Origin: Moraxella catarrhalis
Lineage (GTDB): Bacteria; Pseudomonadota; Gammaproteobacteria; Pseudomonadales; Moraxellaceae
Assembly (NCBI RefSeq): GCF_001656295.1
Contig: NZ_LXHE01000006.1
Span: 1-64,000, forward strand
Reading direction: 5' to 3'
DNA length: 64,000 nucleotides
In this document: piece after piece, positions 51,941 to 61,007 of the stretch
Numbering within the stretch: position 1 is the stretch's first letter
Layout: each line of letters begins with the position of its first letter
Notes under the pieces: model-generated
What the model was told of the DNA's origin: nothing
Databases searched by the model: none
What the model saw: the letters and a program-made list of their open reading frames with translations, nothing else
Position numbers and translations under genes: made by a program

Positions 51941-53791
51941 TTAGAAAGTACGAACGCGTGGTACGCAATATTCAACCGTCAGTGGCTGCTTGCGAACTGG
52001 CTTATACACCACTTTATTGCCTTCTGAATACCAAAGCGTGTGCTTCATCCATTCGCTGTCGTTACGACCAAGTGGCGCGGGCTCATAATCTGCTGGATGT
52101 TCATAATCAACAACCATGTGCGCACCGCGGCACTCGTGACGAAGTGAAGCAGAGATCATTGTCGCTTTTGCCACTTCGTATAAATTGGCGACTTCTAGCG
52201 CTTCGATACGCGCGGTATTAAACACTTGTGATTTATCCGCCAAGTGGATTTGGTTGATTTTTGGCTCAAGTGCCAAAATACGCTCAACACCTTTATCCAT
52301 CAGCTCTTGGGTACGGAATACACCAGCGTGATCTTGCATGATTTGACGAATTTCATCGCCAATTTCTTGCGCATTGTAGCCTTCGGTTGAGTCTTGTAGT
52401 TTATTTAGGCGAGACATGGTAAAGTCTAGCACGCGTGGGTTCAACGGCTTGTAGCTGTGGTCTGCTTGCGCAAAATCATCAATGATGTGCTGACCTGCTG
52501 CACGACCAAACACAACCAAGTCAAGCAGCGAGTTTGTGCCCAAACGGTTGGCGCCATGCACAGAGACGCACGCACATTCACCGATGGCATAAAGACCTTT
52601 GACGATACGACCTTCGGTATATAAACCTTGCTCATCAACTGGACCTTCTAGATTTGGTACAGTGACTTGACCGTGGATGTTGGTTGGGATACCGCCCATC
52701 ATATAGTGAATGGTAGGCACAACCGGTACTGGCTCTTTGGTGATGTCTACGTTACCAAAGTTTTTGCTAATCTCAAACACTGACGGCAAGCGCTTCATCA
52801 AAGTTGCAGCGCCTAAGTGCGTCATGTCCATGACGATATAATCGCCATTTGGACCGCAGCCGCGACCTTCTTTGATTTCTTGGTCCATAGAGCGAGACAC
52901 GAAGTCACGCGGTGCCAAGTCTTTAAGTGTCGGGGCGTAGCGCTCCATGAAGGCTTCGCCATGCTTATTACGCAAAATCGCACCTTCACCACGGCAGCCT
53001 TCGGTCAATAGAACGCCAGCTCCTGCTACGCCAGTTGGGTGGAATTGCCAAAACTCCATGTCCTGCAAAGGAATGCCAGCGCGTACCGCCATGCCCAAGC
53101 CGTCACCTGTATTGATATAGGCGTTGGTAGATGCTTTGAAGATACGACCTGCACCACCAGTTGCCAAGACGGTTGTGCGCGCTTGGAATACTGAGATATT
53201 GCCTGTTTCTTGTTCTAAAGCAATGACACCGTTGATGTTGCCTTCGTCATCTTTGATCAAGTCAAGCGCAATCCACTCCACAAAAAACTGTGTGCCTTTT
53301 TCAAGATTTTTTTGGTACAGCGTGTGTAGTAGCGCATGACCTGTACGGTCAGCAGCGGCACACGCACGAGGCACAGGTTTTTCACCATAATTTGAGCTGT
53401 GACCACCAAATGGACGCTGATAAATTGTGCCATCTGCGTTACGGTCAAAGGGCATACCCATGTGCTCAAGCTCATAGACGACTTTTGGTGCTTCACGGCA
53501 CATATATTCAATGGCATCTTGGTCGCCAAGCCAGTCAGAGCCTTTTACGGTATCATAAAAGTGAAAATGCCAGTTATCGTTGCTCATATTACCCAATGAC
53601 GCACCGATACCGCCTTGAGCAGCAACGGTATGCGAGCGCGTTGGGAATACTTTGGTGATGACAGCGACTTTCATACCGCCATTGACCAATTGCAAAGATG
53701 CGCGCATGCCTGAGCCGCCACCGCCAACGATGACTGCGTCAAAGTTTAGCGTTGGGATATTATTAATTGTGTTATCTTGGTTTGTTGCCAT
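51941..53791 (-). CDS. sdhA: Succinate dehydrogenase flavoprotein subunit SdhA
   Basis: SdhA oxidises succinate to fumarate with covalent FAD. The 616-residue protein has the FAD motif VIVGGGGSGMRAS and H54 in TRSHTVAAQGG as the flavin-linking histidine. GGHSSNYG, the substrate-site HPTGVAGAGVLLTEGCRGEG and the C-terminal SLRHECRGAHMVVDYEHP are also present. AGGA lies upstream. It is preceded by sdhD with a 66-base gap. Confidence 0.97.
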   Translation of the reverse strand: MATNQDNTINNIPTLNFDAVIVGGGGSGMRASLQLVNGGMKVAVITKVFPTRSHTVAAQGGIGASLGNMSNDNWHFHFYDTVKGSDWLGDQDAIEYMCREAPKVVYELEHMGMPFDRNADGTIYQRPFGGHSSNYGEKPVPRACAAADRTGHALLHTLYQKNLEKGTQFFVEWIALDLIKDDEGNINGVIALEQETGNISVFQARTTVLATGGAGRIFKASTNAYINTGDGLGMAVRAGIPLQDMEFWQFHPTGVAGAGVLLTEGCRGEGAILRNKHGEAFMERYAPTLKDLAPRDFVSRSMDQEIKEGRGCGPNGDYIVMDMTHLGAATLMKRLPSVFEISKNFGNVDITKEPVPVVPTIHYMMGGIPTNIHGQVTVPNLEGPVDEQGLYTEGRIVKGLYAIGECACVSVHGANRLGTNSLLDLVVFGRAAGQHIIDDFAQADHSYKPLNPRVLDFTMSRLNKLQDSTEGYNAQEIGDEIRQIMQDHAGVFRTQELMDKGVERILALEPKINQIHLADKSQVFNTARIEALEVANLYEVAKATMISASLRHECRGAHMVVDYEHPADYEPAPLGRNDSEWMKHTLWYSEGNKVVYKPVRKQPLTVEYCVPRVRTF

Positions 53792-53857
53792 GTTAGTTCC
53801 TAATTATTTCACTTGGTGTTCATGCTGTGGGTGGCTAATGCCACAAATTTTGGTCAA

Positions 53858-54211
53858 TTACCAAAAAATCATCACACCCCAGAATAGATATACCAAAATA
53901 GCGATAATCACCAAAGATTGGATGACCAAACGCAGACCTGATGATTTGACATAATCCGTCAAAACCGTCCACATGCCCACCCATGCGTGAAATACCAATG
54001 ATAAAATCGCCACCAAGCTAAATAGCTTCATTGGTAAACTTAGCATAAAGCCTTGCCATGTTTCAAAATTGACATCATTGAATAGGAAAAAACCCACCAT
54101 AACAACGCTATAAACTGCTAAGACAACCGCACTGATACGCTGTAAAATCCAATCTCGTGAACCTGAACCAGTCAAGCCAGTCGCACTTTTAATACCAGAA
54201 TTATTTCTCAT
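53858..54211 (-). CDS. sdhD: Succinate dehydrogenase membrane anchor subunit SdhD
   Basis: This 117-residue protein with three membrane helices anchors SdhAB and helps bind haem b and quinone. SGSRDWILQRISAV at the N-terminus and FHAWVGMWTVLTDYVK carry the conserved arginine/serine and haem histidine positions. I use the ATG at 54211, whose first base is shared with the sdhC stop (TAATG). An ATG 15 bases upstream, inside sdhC, is an alternative. Confidence 0.93.
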   Translation of the reverse strand: MRNNSGIKSATGLTGSGSRDWILQRISAVVLAVYSVVMVGFFLFNDVNFETWQGFMLSLPMKLFSLVAILSLVFHAWVGMWTVLTDYVKSSGLRLVIQSLVIIAILVYLFWGVMIFW

Positions 54212-54600
54212 TAGAACATCACCCATACAAACGATGCGACAATCAGCACAGCCGCGATTACAAAGCTAATCACCGCAGCGGTACGCCCAGAGTTGAGCTC
54301 TTCATTCATACCAGCGTCAGCAAGTAAATGCTTCACACCCATCACAAAGTGGTATCCGGTCGCTGCGACAAAGATCCACGCCACAAAGCGTAGCGCCATA
54401 TTATCAAATACAGCCGCAAAACCTTCAGCTGACGACAAAGAAGTCTGAAGAATATACAGCATCACCGGCACGAGCACAAAAAGGACGATACCAGAGATAC
54501 GATGCAAAATAGAAGCCATAGCGATCGGTGACTTTGAGTTCACAGCGATGACTTGGCTTAACGGTAGGTTAATCGGTCGGTTGCTTTTCACAGCGGGCAT
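54211..54600 (-). CDS. sdhC: Succinate dehydrogenase cytochrome b556 subunit SdhC
   Basis: SdhC is the larger membrane anchor with three helices and 129 residues. The family signatures are RPINLPLSQV near the start, SPIAMASILHRISGIVLF and the haem-ligand helix ATGYHFVMGVKHLLAD. The AAGG sequence sits directly against the ATG, leaving almost no spacer, which is an unusual ribosome site. Even so, this start gives the correct N-terminus. It is the first gene of sdhCDAB. Confidence 0.95.
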   Translation of the reverse strand: MPAVKSNRPINLPLSQVIAVNSKSPIAMASILHRISGIVLFVLVPVMLYILQTSLSSAEGFAAVFDNMALRFVAWIFVAATGYHFVMGVKHLLADAGMNEELNSGRTAAVISFVIAAVLIVASFVWVMF

Positions 54601-54658
54601 CCTTATCTAATTTAAGCCGAAAAATGGCAAGGAGTAGCTGGCCGGCTTGTCAGTACCC

Positions 54659-54695
54659 TTGGGCGGTCAATATCTATCAATCAAGCGCCGCCCAA
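54659..54695. repeat. Inverted repeat TTGGGCGG / CCGCCCAA in the sdhC leader
   Basis: A perfect 8-bp inverted repeat has a 21-base spacer and lies 59-95 bases upstream of the sdhC ATG. It contains two inward-facing copies of the CGCCCAA core that is frequent across the window. Confidence 0.5.
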
Positions 54696-54872
54696 TGAAT
54701 ACTCACGACTCATACAGTGATGAGATCAGCGAGCACCACAAAAAAAATTGCAAAATTTCATTATGATAGGCACTTATCAAATCTTTTGCAGGCTGCCAAA
54801 CTGAACAACCGCTAAATTTTTGATAACTGTCATTGATTATCGTTTAGAAAAATGCACACATAAATAATATAA

Positions 54873-54901
54873 ATTATAAAACGCTTGTTCAATAATTACA
54901 A
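54873..54901 (-). promoter_or_regulatory. Promoter of sdhCDAB
   Basis: On the minus strand TTGTAA (54896-54901) and a perfect TATAAT (54873-54878) are spaced by 17 bases in AT-rich DNA. The palindrome TTTGTACAAA (54916-54925) is centred about 20 bases upstream of the -35. Confidence 0.5.
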
Positions 54902-55090
54902 ACAAAATCCCAAACTTTGTACAAAATTTCCGAAATTTCTCCAAAAAATACCCCACAAATGCGTGAATTAATTGTTACAAACAGTGTCAGGCTTTGAAAA
55001 CTGCTTGCCAAGCAAGCTGATTGCCCCTAAAATCAAAGTTGAGCCAGTGGGTGGATGTTCACTAAATTTTGCTATTGATGTGAAAAAGGC

Positions 55091-55119
55091 TTGTAACTTT
55101 GTCAAAGTTTTTGTATTAT
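55091..55119 (+). promoter_or_regulatory. Promoter of gltA with overlapping palindrome
   Basis: TTGTAA (55091-55096) and TATTAT (55114-55119) are spaced by 17 bases. The spacer is filled by the perfect 15-base palindrome AACTTTGTCAAAGTT (55095-55109), a position suited to a repressor or a MerR-like activator. It is about 215 bases upstream of the gltA ATG. Confidence 0.45.
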
Positions 55120-55333
55120 CCAAAAGGCTCACTGTTGAGCGTGTCTGTGCGCAGATGCGAATGTATAACAAAACAAGGATGCCGCACGATTTAGGCTGAA
55201 GGCTTAGCCAATTTGTGTGAAATTATTCGTCTGATTGTATGGTGCATCGCTGGCACCCACAAGGAAGTATGGTGACTGTTGTCATGTACAATGCAAGGTT
55301 TTCAGATGATTTTAACCATAGATGAGGTCAATT

Positions 55334-56611
55334 ATGTCAAAGAAAGTTACTCTTACCGTTGACGGTACCGAATACGAAATGCCAGTGCTGGAGAGCACTT
55401 TGGGTCGTCCAGTATTGGACATCAGTGCTGTTGCTAAAGCAGGTTTATGGACTTATGATCCTGGCTTTATGGCGACTGCGCCAGTAGAATCTGCCATTAC
55501 TTATATTGATGGTGAAAAAGGCGAGCTTTTGCATCGCGGCTATGCCATTGACGACTTGGCTTCAAATGCTGAATACTTAGAAGTCTGCTATGCTCTACTT
55601 TATGGCGAGCTACCAACCGCTGAGCAAAAAGAAGCTTTCTATGAGCGTGTTTCTGACCACATGTCAGTACATGACCAATTGCGCAAATTCTTTGAAGGCT
55701 TCCGCCGTGACGCTCACCCAATGGCAATCATGGTTGGCGTGGTGGGTGCGCTGTCAGCATTCTATCACAACCACCTAGATATCTCTGATCCTCAGCATCG
55801 TGATAATACTGCCGTTGATTTGATCGCAAAAGTACCTACTCTAGCTGCTATGAGCTACAAATACTCAATCGGCGAACCATTCATGTATCCACGTAAAGAT
55901 TTCAGCTACGCTGAAAACTTCCTATACATGATGTTTGCAACACCAGGCGAGCCAGATTATAAAGTCGATCCTGTGCTAGTCAAAGCGATGGATAAGATCT
56001 TCACACTTCACGCTGATCACGAACAAAACGCCTCAACCTCTACTGTACGTCTGGCTGGCTCAACAGGTGCCAACCCATACGCATGTATCGCAGCAGGTAT
56101 CGTCGCTCTTTGGGGTCCATCACACGGCGGCGCTAACGAAGCTGTTCTTGAGATGCTTGACGAAATCGGCTCTGTTGAGCATGTCGAAGAGTTCATGGAA
56201 AAGGTTAAGCGTAAAGAAGTTAAATTGATGGGCTTTGGTCACCGCGTCTATCGCAACTTCGATCCACGTGCCAAGGTCATGAAAGAAACTTGTGATGAAG
56301 TTCTAGGCGCTTTGGGTATCAATGATCCTAAGCTAGAGCTTGCGATGAAGCTTGAAAAGATCGCTCTAGAAGATCCGTATTTTGTTGAGCGTAAACTCTA
56401 TCCAAACGTTGACTTCTACTCAGGCATCATCCTAAAAGCAATCGGTATCCCAACATCAATGTTTACCGTAATCTTTGCTTTGGCGCGTACTGCTGGCTGG
56501 ATCAGCCACTGGACCGAGATGCACTCAGAGCCATTCAAAATCGGTCGTCCACGTCAGCGTTATACTGGCGAGACGCATCGTGAGTTCGTACCTGTGGACA
56601 AACGTAAATAA
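55334..56611 (+). CDS. gltA: Citrate synthase (type II) GltA
   Basis: GltA condenses oxaloacetate and acetyl-CoA to citrate at the entry of the TCA cycle. The ATG at 55334 is used, since GAGGTC precedes it. An ATG 12 bases upstream in the same frame is less likely. The 425-residue protein has an N-terminal beta-rich segment of the NADH-sensitive hexameric kind. It also has [35 protein letters not shown] and [16 protein letters not shown], which carry the substrate-binding and catalytic histidines. It diverges from sdhCDAB and ends in a strong terminator. Confidence 0.96.
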   Translation: MSKKVTLTVDGTEYEMPVLESTLGRPVLDISAVAKAGLWTYDPGFMATAPVESAITYIDGEKGELLHRGYAIDDLASNAEYLEVCYALLYGELPTAEQKEAFYERVSDHMSVHDQLRKFFEGFRRDAHPMAIMVGVVGALSAFYHNHLDISDPQHRDNTAVDLIAKVPTLAAMSYKYSIGEPFMYPRKDFSYAENFLYMMFATPGEPDYKVDPVLVKAMDKIFTLHADHEQNASTSTVRLAGSTGANPYACIAAGIVALWGPSHGGANEAVLEMLDEIGSVEHVEEFMEKVKRKEVKLMGFGHRVYRNFDPRAKVMKETCDEVLGALGINDPKLELAMKLEKIALEDPYFVERKLYPNVDFYSGIILKAIGIPTSMFTVIFALARTAGWISHWTEMHSEPFKIGRPRQRYTGETHREFVPVDKRK

Positions 56612-56635
56612 TCCGCTTCATACGGATTTACTATA

Positions 56636-56671
56636 AAAATTTCCCCAAGTGATCGCTTGGGGAAATTTTTT
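56636..56671 (+). terminator. Rho-independent terminator of gltA
   Basis: The stem AAATTTCCCCAAG / CTTGGGGAAATTT with a 6-base loop is followed by a T run. It begins 24 bases after the stop. Confidence 0.9.
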
Positions 56672-56764
56672 GTGTTATAGATATCATCATCCCTAGCACC
56701 ATACTGACCAAATCGCCAGAGTGTAAATCCTAGCAAGAAAGTATTACACACAAACACTGGTCCT

Positions 56765-56787
56765 ACCCAAAAGCATGGGTTTATAAT
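56765..56787 (+). promoter_or_regulatory. Possible promoter and operator of the DUF305 gene
   Basis: A perfect TATAAT (56782-56787) lies directly after the inverted repeat ACCCA-N6-TGGGT (56765-56780). This is where MerR-type metal regulators such as CueR bind. The sequence does not match the known CueR box, and no clear -35 was found. Confidence 0.35.
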
Positions 56788-56818
56788 AATACGATCAATC
56801 ACCACCAAGGAGCCTGAC

Positions 56819-57517
56819 ATGATCATCAACAAATCTCTGCTTGCCATCGCTTTTGCTACTGCCTTGAGTGCTTGTAGTCAGCCCACCGCTGGCACCGAGC
56901 AAACAGCTGCACTAAGCACACAAAATGCACAAGAGACGCAGCACGCAGCACACGCCCATCACGATACCAGCATGCCGATGGCTGCACACACCAGCGAGTA
57001 CATGCAGTCGATGAACACCATGCACGATGCGATGATGGCAGCTGCCACCAAAGCTCATGCCGATGTCGCTTTCGTTGAAGGGATGATCCCGCATCACCAA
57101 GGGGCGATACAGATGGCACAGATCGAGCTAAAATACGGCAAAGATGCCGCCATGCGTAAGCTTGCCCAAGACATCATCGATACACAACAAACCGAGATTG
57201 AATTTATGCAAAATTGGCTGACCACCGCCCAAGATAAAGATGCCATCGATGCCAATAGCGAGCACGCCAAAGCCTATCTTAGCGACATGAGTATACATGA
57301 TGCGATGATGACAGGGGTACATCACGAAGATGCTGACATCGCCTTTGCCCAAGGGATGATTCCGCATCATCAAGGGGCAGTCGAGATGGCAAAAATCCAG
57401 CTCAAATACGGTCAAGATGACCAAATCAAAAACCTTGCCCAAGACATCATCGACGCCCAAAACCCAGAGATTGCACTGATGAAACAGTGGCTCGGCAGTC
57501 GTGGTATCAGCCAATAA
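56819..57517 (+). CDS. DUF305 lipoprotein with two His/Met-rich repeats (copper-type)
   Basis: This 232-residue predicted lipoprotein has a lipobox LSAC (C19), a linker rich in His and Met, and two tandem DUF305 domains (about 65-140 and 155-230). Each carries GMIPHHQGA followed by MA, a ferritin-like four-helix layout. Known DUF305 proteins such as CopM bind copper. The histidines and methionines here (AHAHHDTSMPMAAH) support metal binding in the periplasm, but the metal is an inference. AAGGAG precedes the ATG. It stands alone between terminators. Confidence 0.88.
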   Translation: MIINKSLLAIAFATALSACSQPTAGTEQTAALSTQNAQETQHAAHAHHDTSMPMAAHTSEYMQSMNTMHDAMMAAATKAHADVAFVEGMIPHHQGAIQMAQIELKYGKDAAMRKLAQDIIDTQQTEIEFMQNWLTTAQDKDAIDANSEHAKAYLSDMSIHDAMMTGVHHEDADIAFAQGMIPHHQGAVEMAKIQLKYGQDDQIKNLAQDIIDAQNPEIALMKQWLGSRGISQ

Positions 57518-57529
57518 TCAAACAAAAAA

Positions 57530-57555
57530 CCCATCAAGCAATCACGCTTGATGGG
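57530..57555 (-). terminator. Terminator of tex
   Basis: A perfect 10-bp stem CCCATCAAGC / GCTTGATGGG with a 6-base loop is followed by GTTTTTTG on the minus strand. It is 22 bases after the tex stop. Confidence 0.85.
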
Positions 57556-57577
57556 CTTGGCAAGTCAGATGAGCGAA

Positions 57578-59944
57578 TTATTTACCCAATCCTGCCTGCT
57601 GTAACAGCGCACCAAAGCTGCCCATCGTTTTGGCAGGTTTGGCGGTAGATTTTGGCTTGTCTTGGCGAGCAGGTTTGCGATCTGCTTTGGGCTTATGATT
57701 TGCCGATTTGTCTGCTTTATCCGCCTTGGCTGACTGATTAGCTTTGGCAGATTTTTCAGATTTCATACTAAAGCCAATACGCCCACGCACTTCATCTACC
57801 GAAATAACCCGAACTGTAACAATATCTTGAGGCTTAACAACATCAGCAGGGTTGGTCACAAAACCATCGGACAGCTCAGAGATATGCACTAAGCCATCTT
57901 GATGCACGCCCACATCCACAAAACAGCCAAAGGCGGTCACATTGGTCACGACACCCTCAAGGGTCATGCCTACTTTTAAGTCTTTGATTTCATTAACATC
58001 ATCACGGAACTTAGCCGTACGAAACTCTCCGCGAGGATCGTGTGCAGGCTTGGCAAGCTCGTTCAAAACTGTTGCCAATTGGCTAAAATTATCCGAGCTG
58101 TCATTAAGTGCTTTGGTCAAGCTCTCATTGCCCAATACCTCATCTAGTGATTTACCATGCTTAGTTAAAATTTCATACACCAATCCATAACTCTCTGGGT
58201 GGACGCCAGTGGCATCCAGTGGCTCGTCGCCGTCCTTGATGCGCAAAAACCCTGCTGCTTGCTCAAAAGTTTTGACGCCCAAGCGTGGTACATTTTTTAG
58301 CTCTTCACGGTTAGTGAAAGCGCCATGTGCGCGGCGATACTCAACAATTTGTTGGGCAACATTTTTATTAAGCCCTGAGATGTGCGCCAAGATCGCTGGG
58401 CTTGCTGTATTGACATCCACCCCTACCGCATTGACGCAGTCTTCGGTGACTTTATCTAGGCTGCTTTCAAGCTCGGTTTGATTGACATCATGTTGATACT
58501 GACCGACACCGATCGCTTTTGGCTCAACTTTGACCAATTCTGATAATGGATCTTGTAAACGACGTGCAATCGACACAGCGCCGCGCACCGACACATCCAA
58601 ATCAGGCAGCTCTTGGGAGGCGATCTCACTGGCTGAATAAACCGACGCGCCTGCTTCTGACACCACCAGCGCCTTAGCAGGAAGCGAAGCTTCGCGAATG
58701 ATTGACTTGACCAGCTCCTCGCTTTCGCGGCTGGCGGTGCCGTTGCCGATGGCTACCAACTCAACCTGATGCGCCTGAATCAGCGCCTCAATGCTGGCTT
58801 TGGCTTCGTCCAGTTTATTATGCGGCTTGAAAGGATAGACCGTGTCGGCTGCCAACACTTCGCCCATGCCATCAATCACTGCCATCTTGACGCCATGACT
58901 ATAGCCTGGATCCACCCCCAAAATCACCTTTCGACCCGTTGGAGCGACCATCAGCAGATGCTTAAGATTCTCTGCAAAAACGGCGATGGCATCCGCCTCC
59001 GCTGCCAAGCGACGCTCGGTCAGCAGTCGATGCTCAATCTGTGAACGCCATTTGACGAGCCAAAGTTTTTTGGCGGTATCAGCCAAAAATTCGCCATTGG
59101 CAGCTTTTGGGTCGATCTCAAAATGACGCATGATCATCTCAACAAATGGCTCATCTTCGCCATCAACATGCAGCACAAGCACATTTTGCTGGCGCCCACG
59201 CAGCATGGCAAGCAGGCGATGGTTTGACAGCTTGGCAAATGGTTCGGTGTGCTCAAAATAATCTTTAAATTTCTCGCCTGCTTCGCGCTTTTCTTCGCCG
59301 ATTAGCTCAGAGCGAATGCTTGCAGTGGCATTAAATCCAGTGCGCACCTTATCTAATAAGTCTAGCGCTGTCGCCCATTCATCCAAAATAATCGCCTGAA
59401 TGCCATTGATTTGTTTATCAAGATCGCCAAAATCAGCCTCAAACGTTTCGCCTTTATCATCAGTGAGCGTCTCAGGTGGCACATAGCCCTCGAGCGCTGC
59501 TGCTGGGTTTTGACCTGCCAAAACCGCATGCGCGATCGGCTCAAGCCCTGCCAATTTTGCGCGCGCAGCGACAGAGCGGCGACGCGGGCGATAGGGCTGA
59601 TAAATCTCTTCAAGTTCAAGCTTGGTTGAGGCAGCATTCACACGCTCGCCAAGCTCATCAGTCAGGACATTTTGAGCAGCCAACAGCCCTAGGATTTTTT
59701 GGCGACGCGCTGCCAAATCTCGCTCGGCGATGAGCGATTTTTCAAGTCCGCGCAAAATCTCATCATCCAAGCCGCCCGTGTGCTCTTTGCGATAGCGAGC
59801 AATAAAAGGCACGCTTGCTCCTTCATCATAAAGTCTAGCAAACGCTTCAACCTGCGCACTTTTGATGGCATGCGTTGCAGCCAATTTGGCATAGATGGCT
59901 TGATGGTCGATTTGAATATCGGTATCAGTCGTTGAGTTGGTCAT
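57578..59944 (-). CDS. tex: Tex-family RNA-binding transcription accessory protein
   Basis: This 788-residue protein relates to Spt6-type transcription factors. The order is an N-terminal helical region with FIARYRKEHTGGLDDE, a YqgF-like RNase H-fold domain (ILGVDPGYSHGVKMAV) and HhH segments (VGVDVNTASPAILAHISGLN). A C-terminal S1 domain follows (LEGVVTNVTAFGCFVDVGVHQDGLVH), then a lysine-rich tail. It has normal length. It stands alone on the minus strand. It probably binds nucleic acid broadly; its exact role in this organism is unknown. Confidence 0.95.
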   Translation of the reverse strand: MTNSTTDTDIQIDHQAIYAKLAATHAIKSAQVEAFARLYDEGASVPFIARYRKEHTGGLDDEILRGLEKSLIAERDLAARRQKILGLLAAQNVLTDELGERVNAASTKLELEEIYQPYRPRRRSVAARAKLAGLEPIAHAVLAGQNPAAALEGYVPPETLTDDKGETFEADFGDLDKQINGIQAIILDEWATALDLLDKVRTGFNATASIRSELIGEEKREAGEKFKDYFEHTEPFAKLSNHRLLAMLRGRQQNVLVLHVDGEDEPFVEMIMRHFEIDPKAANGEFLADTAKKLWLVKWRSQIEHRLLTERRLAAEADAIAVFAENLKHLLMVAPTGRKVILGVDPGYSHGVKMAVIDGMGEVLAADTVYPFKPHNKLDEAKASIEALIQAHQVELVAIGNGTASRESEELVKSIIREASLPAKALVVSEAGASVYSASEIASQELPDLDVSVRGAVSIARRLQDPLSELVKVEPKAIGVGQYQHDVNQTELESSLDKVTEDCVNAVGVDVNTASPAILAHISGLNKNVAQQIVEYRRAHGAFTNREELKNVPRLGVKTFEQAAGFLRIKDGDEPLDATGVHPESYGLVYEILTKHGKSLDEVLGNESLTKALNDSSDNFSQLATVLNELAKPAHDPRGEFRTAKFRDDVNEIKDLKVGMTLEGVVTNVTAFGCFVDVGVHQDGLVHISELSDGFVTNPADVVKPQDIVTVRVISVDEVRGRIGFSMKSEKSAKANQSAKADKADKSANHKPKADRKPARQDKPKSTAKPAKTMGSFGALLQQAGLGK

Positions 59945-60209
59945 AAAGATTCTTTCAATGGCGCCGATTGGCAGGAAATGTTTCGCCTATTATACCAACT
60001 TTCGCTCAAAATACCAAAGCCTAGCGCTCAAAGTCTGCCAATAATCTTTGAAATATCCTTTAAAAATACTACCAAAACTTTAAGGCAGTTTTGACTTGCT
60101 CTCAAAGAAAATTAACATAAAACTAGTGACATTTTGCTGTGCAATATTGTACACTAAGAGTATCAAGCCGACTTGACAAAGTGGGTATATAACGATAAGG
60201 AAAGATGAT

Positions 60210-60944
60210 ATGACAGAAACTTTAGACACGATGACGCACCGTATTTTGGTGGTGGATGACGATGCTCGGCTGCGCACGCTGTTGCAGCGCTTTTTGGAAG
60301 ATGACGGCTATGTGGTGCGTGTCGCGCACGATGGCAAGCAGATGGATAAGCTGATCGCGCGCGAGATGTTTTCATTGATCGTTTTGGATTTGATGCTTCC
60401 TGATGAAGATGGCATCGCGATTTGTCAGCGCCTGCGTGCAGAAAATTCAGGCATTCCCATCATCATGCTCACCGCCAAAGGCTCCGATGCCGATCGTATC
60501 GCGGGGCTTGAAGCAGGCGCAGATGATTATTTGCCAAAGCCTTTTAACCCAAAAGAGCTGCTTGCGCGCATCAAAGCGGTACTGCGTCGCCAAAACAGAG
60601 AGCTACCAGGCGCCCCAAGCCAACAATTGGAAGTGGTTGAGTTTGGACCTTGGACGCTAGATTTATCCACACGCACGCTTAAGCGTGATGGCAATGTCGT
60701 TACCTTGACCACTGGTGAGTTCAGCGTTCTAAAAGCATTGGTTCAGCATCCAAGAGAGCCGTTGACGCGTGATAAGCTGATGAATCTTGCGCGTGGTCGT
60801 GAGTGGGGGGCGATGGAGCGCTCTATTGATGTTCAGGTATCACGCCTGCGCAGATTGATCGAAGACAACCCGTCTCAGGCTCGCTATATCCAGACCGTTT
60901 GGGGTGTGGGCTATGTATTTGTGCCAGATGGTGCTGAAGGCTGA
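60210..60944 (+). CDS. ompR: OmpR-type response regulator
   Basis: This 244-residue regulator has a receiver domain with acidic residues D16-D17, phosphoacceptor D60 (VLDLMLPDEDG) and K110. A winged-helix DNA-binding domain follows (GEFSVLKALVQHPREPLTRDKL and VQVSRLRRLIEDNP). It closely resembles OmpR. AAGGAAAG lies before the ATG. No EnvZ-like histidine kinase follows; the next gene is a CobW-type GTPase, so the cognate kinase is either elsewhere or missing. A perfect DnaA box at 60663-60671 lies inside the coding region and may be coincidental. Confidence 0.92.
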   Translation: MTETLDTMTHRILVVDDDARLRTLLQRFLEDDGYVVRVAHDGKQMDKLIAREMFSLIVLDLMLPDEDGIAICQRLRAENSGIPIIMLTAKGSDADRIAGLEAGADDYLPKPFNPKELLARIKAVLRRQNRELPGAPSQQLEVVEFGPWTLDLSTRTLKRDGNVVTLTTGEFSVLKALVQHPREPLTRDKLMNLARGREWGAMERSIDVQVSRLRRLIEDNPSQARYIQTVWGVGYVFVPDGAEG

Positions 60945-60956
60945 TCGTAAACCTAT

Positions 60957-60987
60957 GCTATAATGGGGCAGTTTTGTCCCATTTTTA
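60957..60987 (+). promoter_or_regulatory. Extended -10 and overlapping hairpin between ompR and the CobW gene
   Basis: TGC-TATAAT (60956-60964) is a good extended -10 for the CobW-type gene, but its -35 is poor. The overlapping stem ATGGG / CCCAT (60963-60967 with 60978-60982, plus two inner pairs) is followed by TTTTATTTT and could instead end ompR transcription. The two uses compete and cannot be separated by eye. Confidence 0.4.
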
Positions 60988-61007
60988 TTTTGATAAGTCA
61001 AGTCATC

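Larger units (their letters stand above)
54696..55333. other. Divergent regulatory region between sdhC and gltA
   Basis: This is the remainder of the roughly 730 bases between sdhC and gltA. It contains promoter-like elements for both directions and two related palindromes. It also has a small stem GGTGC / GCACC (55241-55257) in the gltA leader. A 75-codon plus-strand frame at 54972-55199 overlaps the predicted gltA promoter and looks non-coding. Confidence 0.55.

Noticed and set aside
54972-55199. 75-codon plus-strand frame between sdhC and gltA
   Set aside because: It overlaps the predicted gltA promoter and palindrome, has no ribosome site and resembles no family.
60174-60192. Perfect TTGACA near TATAAC upstream of ompR as a promoter
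   Set aside because: The spacing is only 7 bases, and no -10 lies at 16-18 bases from the TTGACA.
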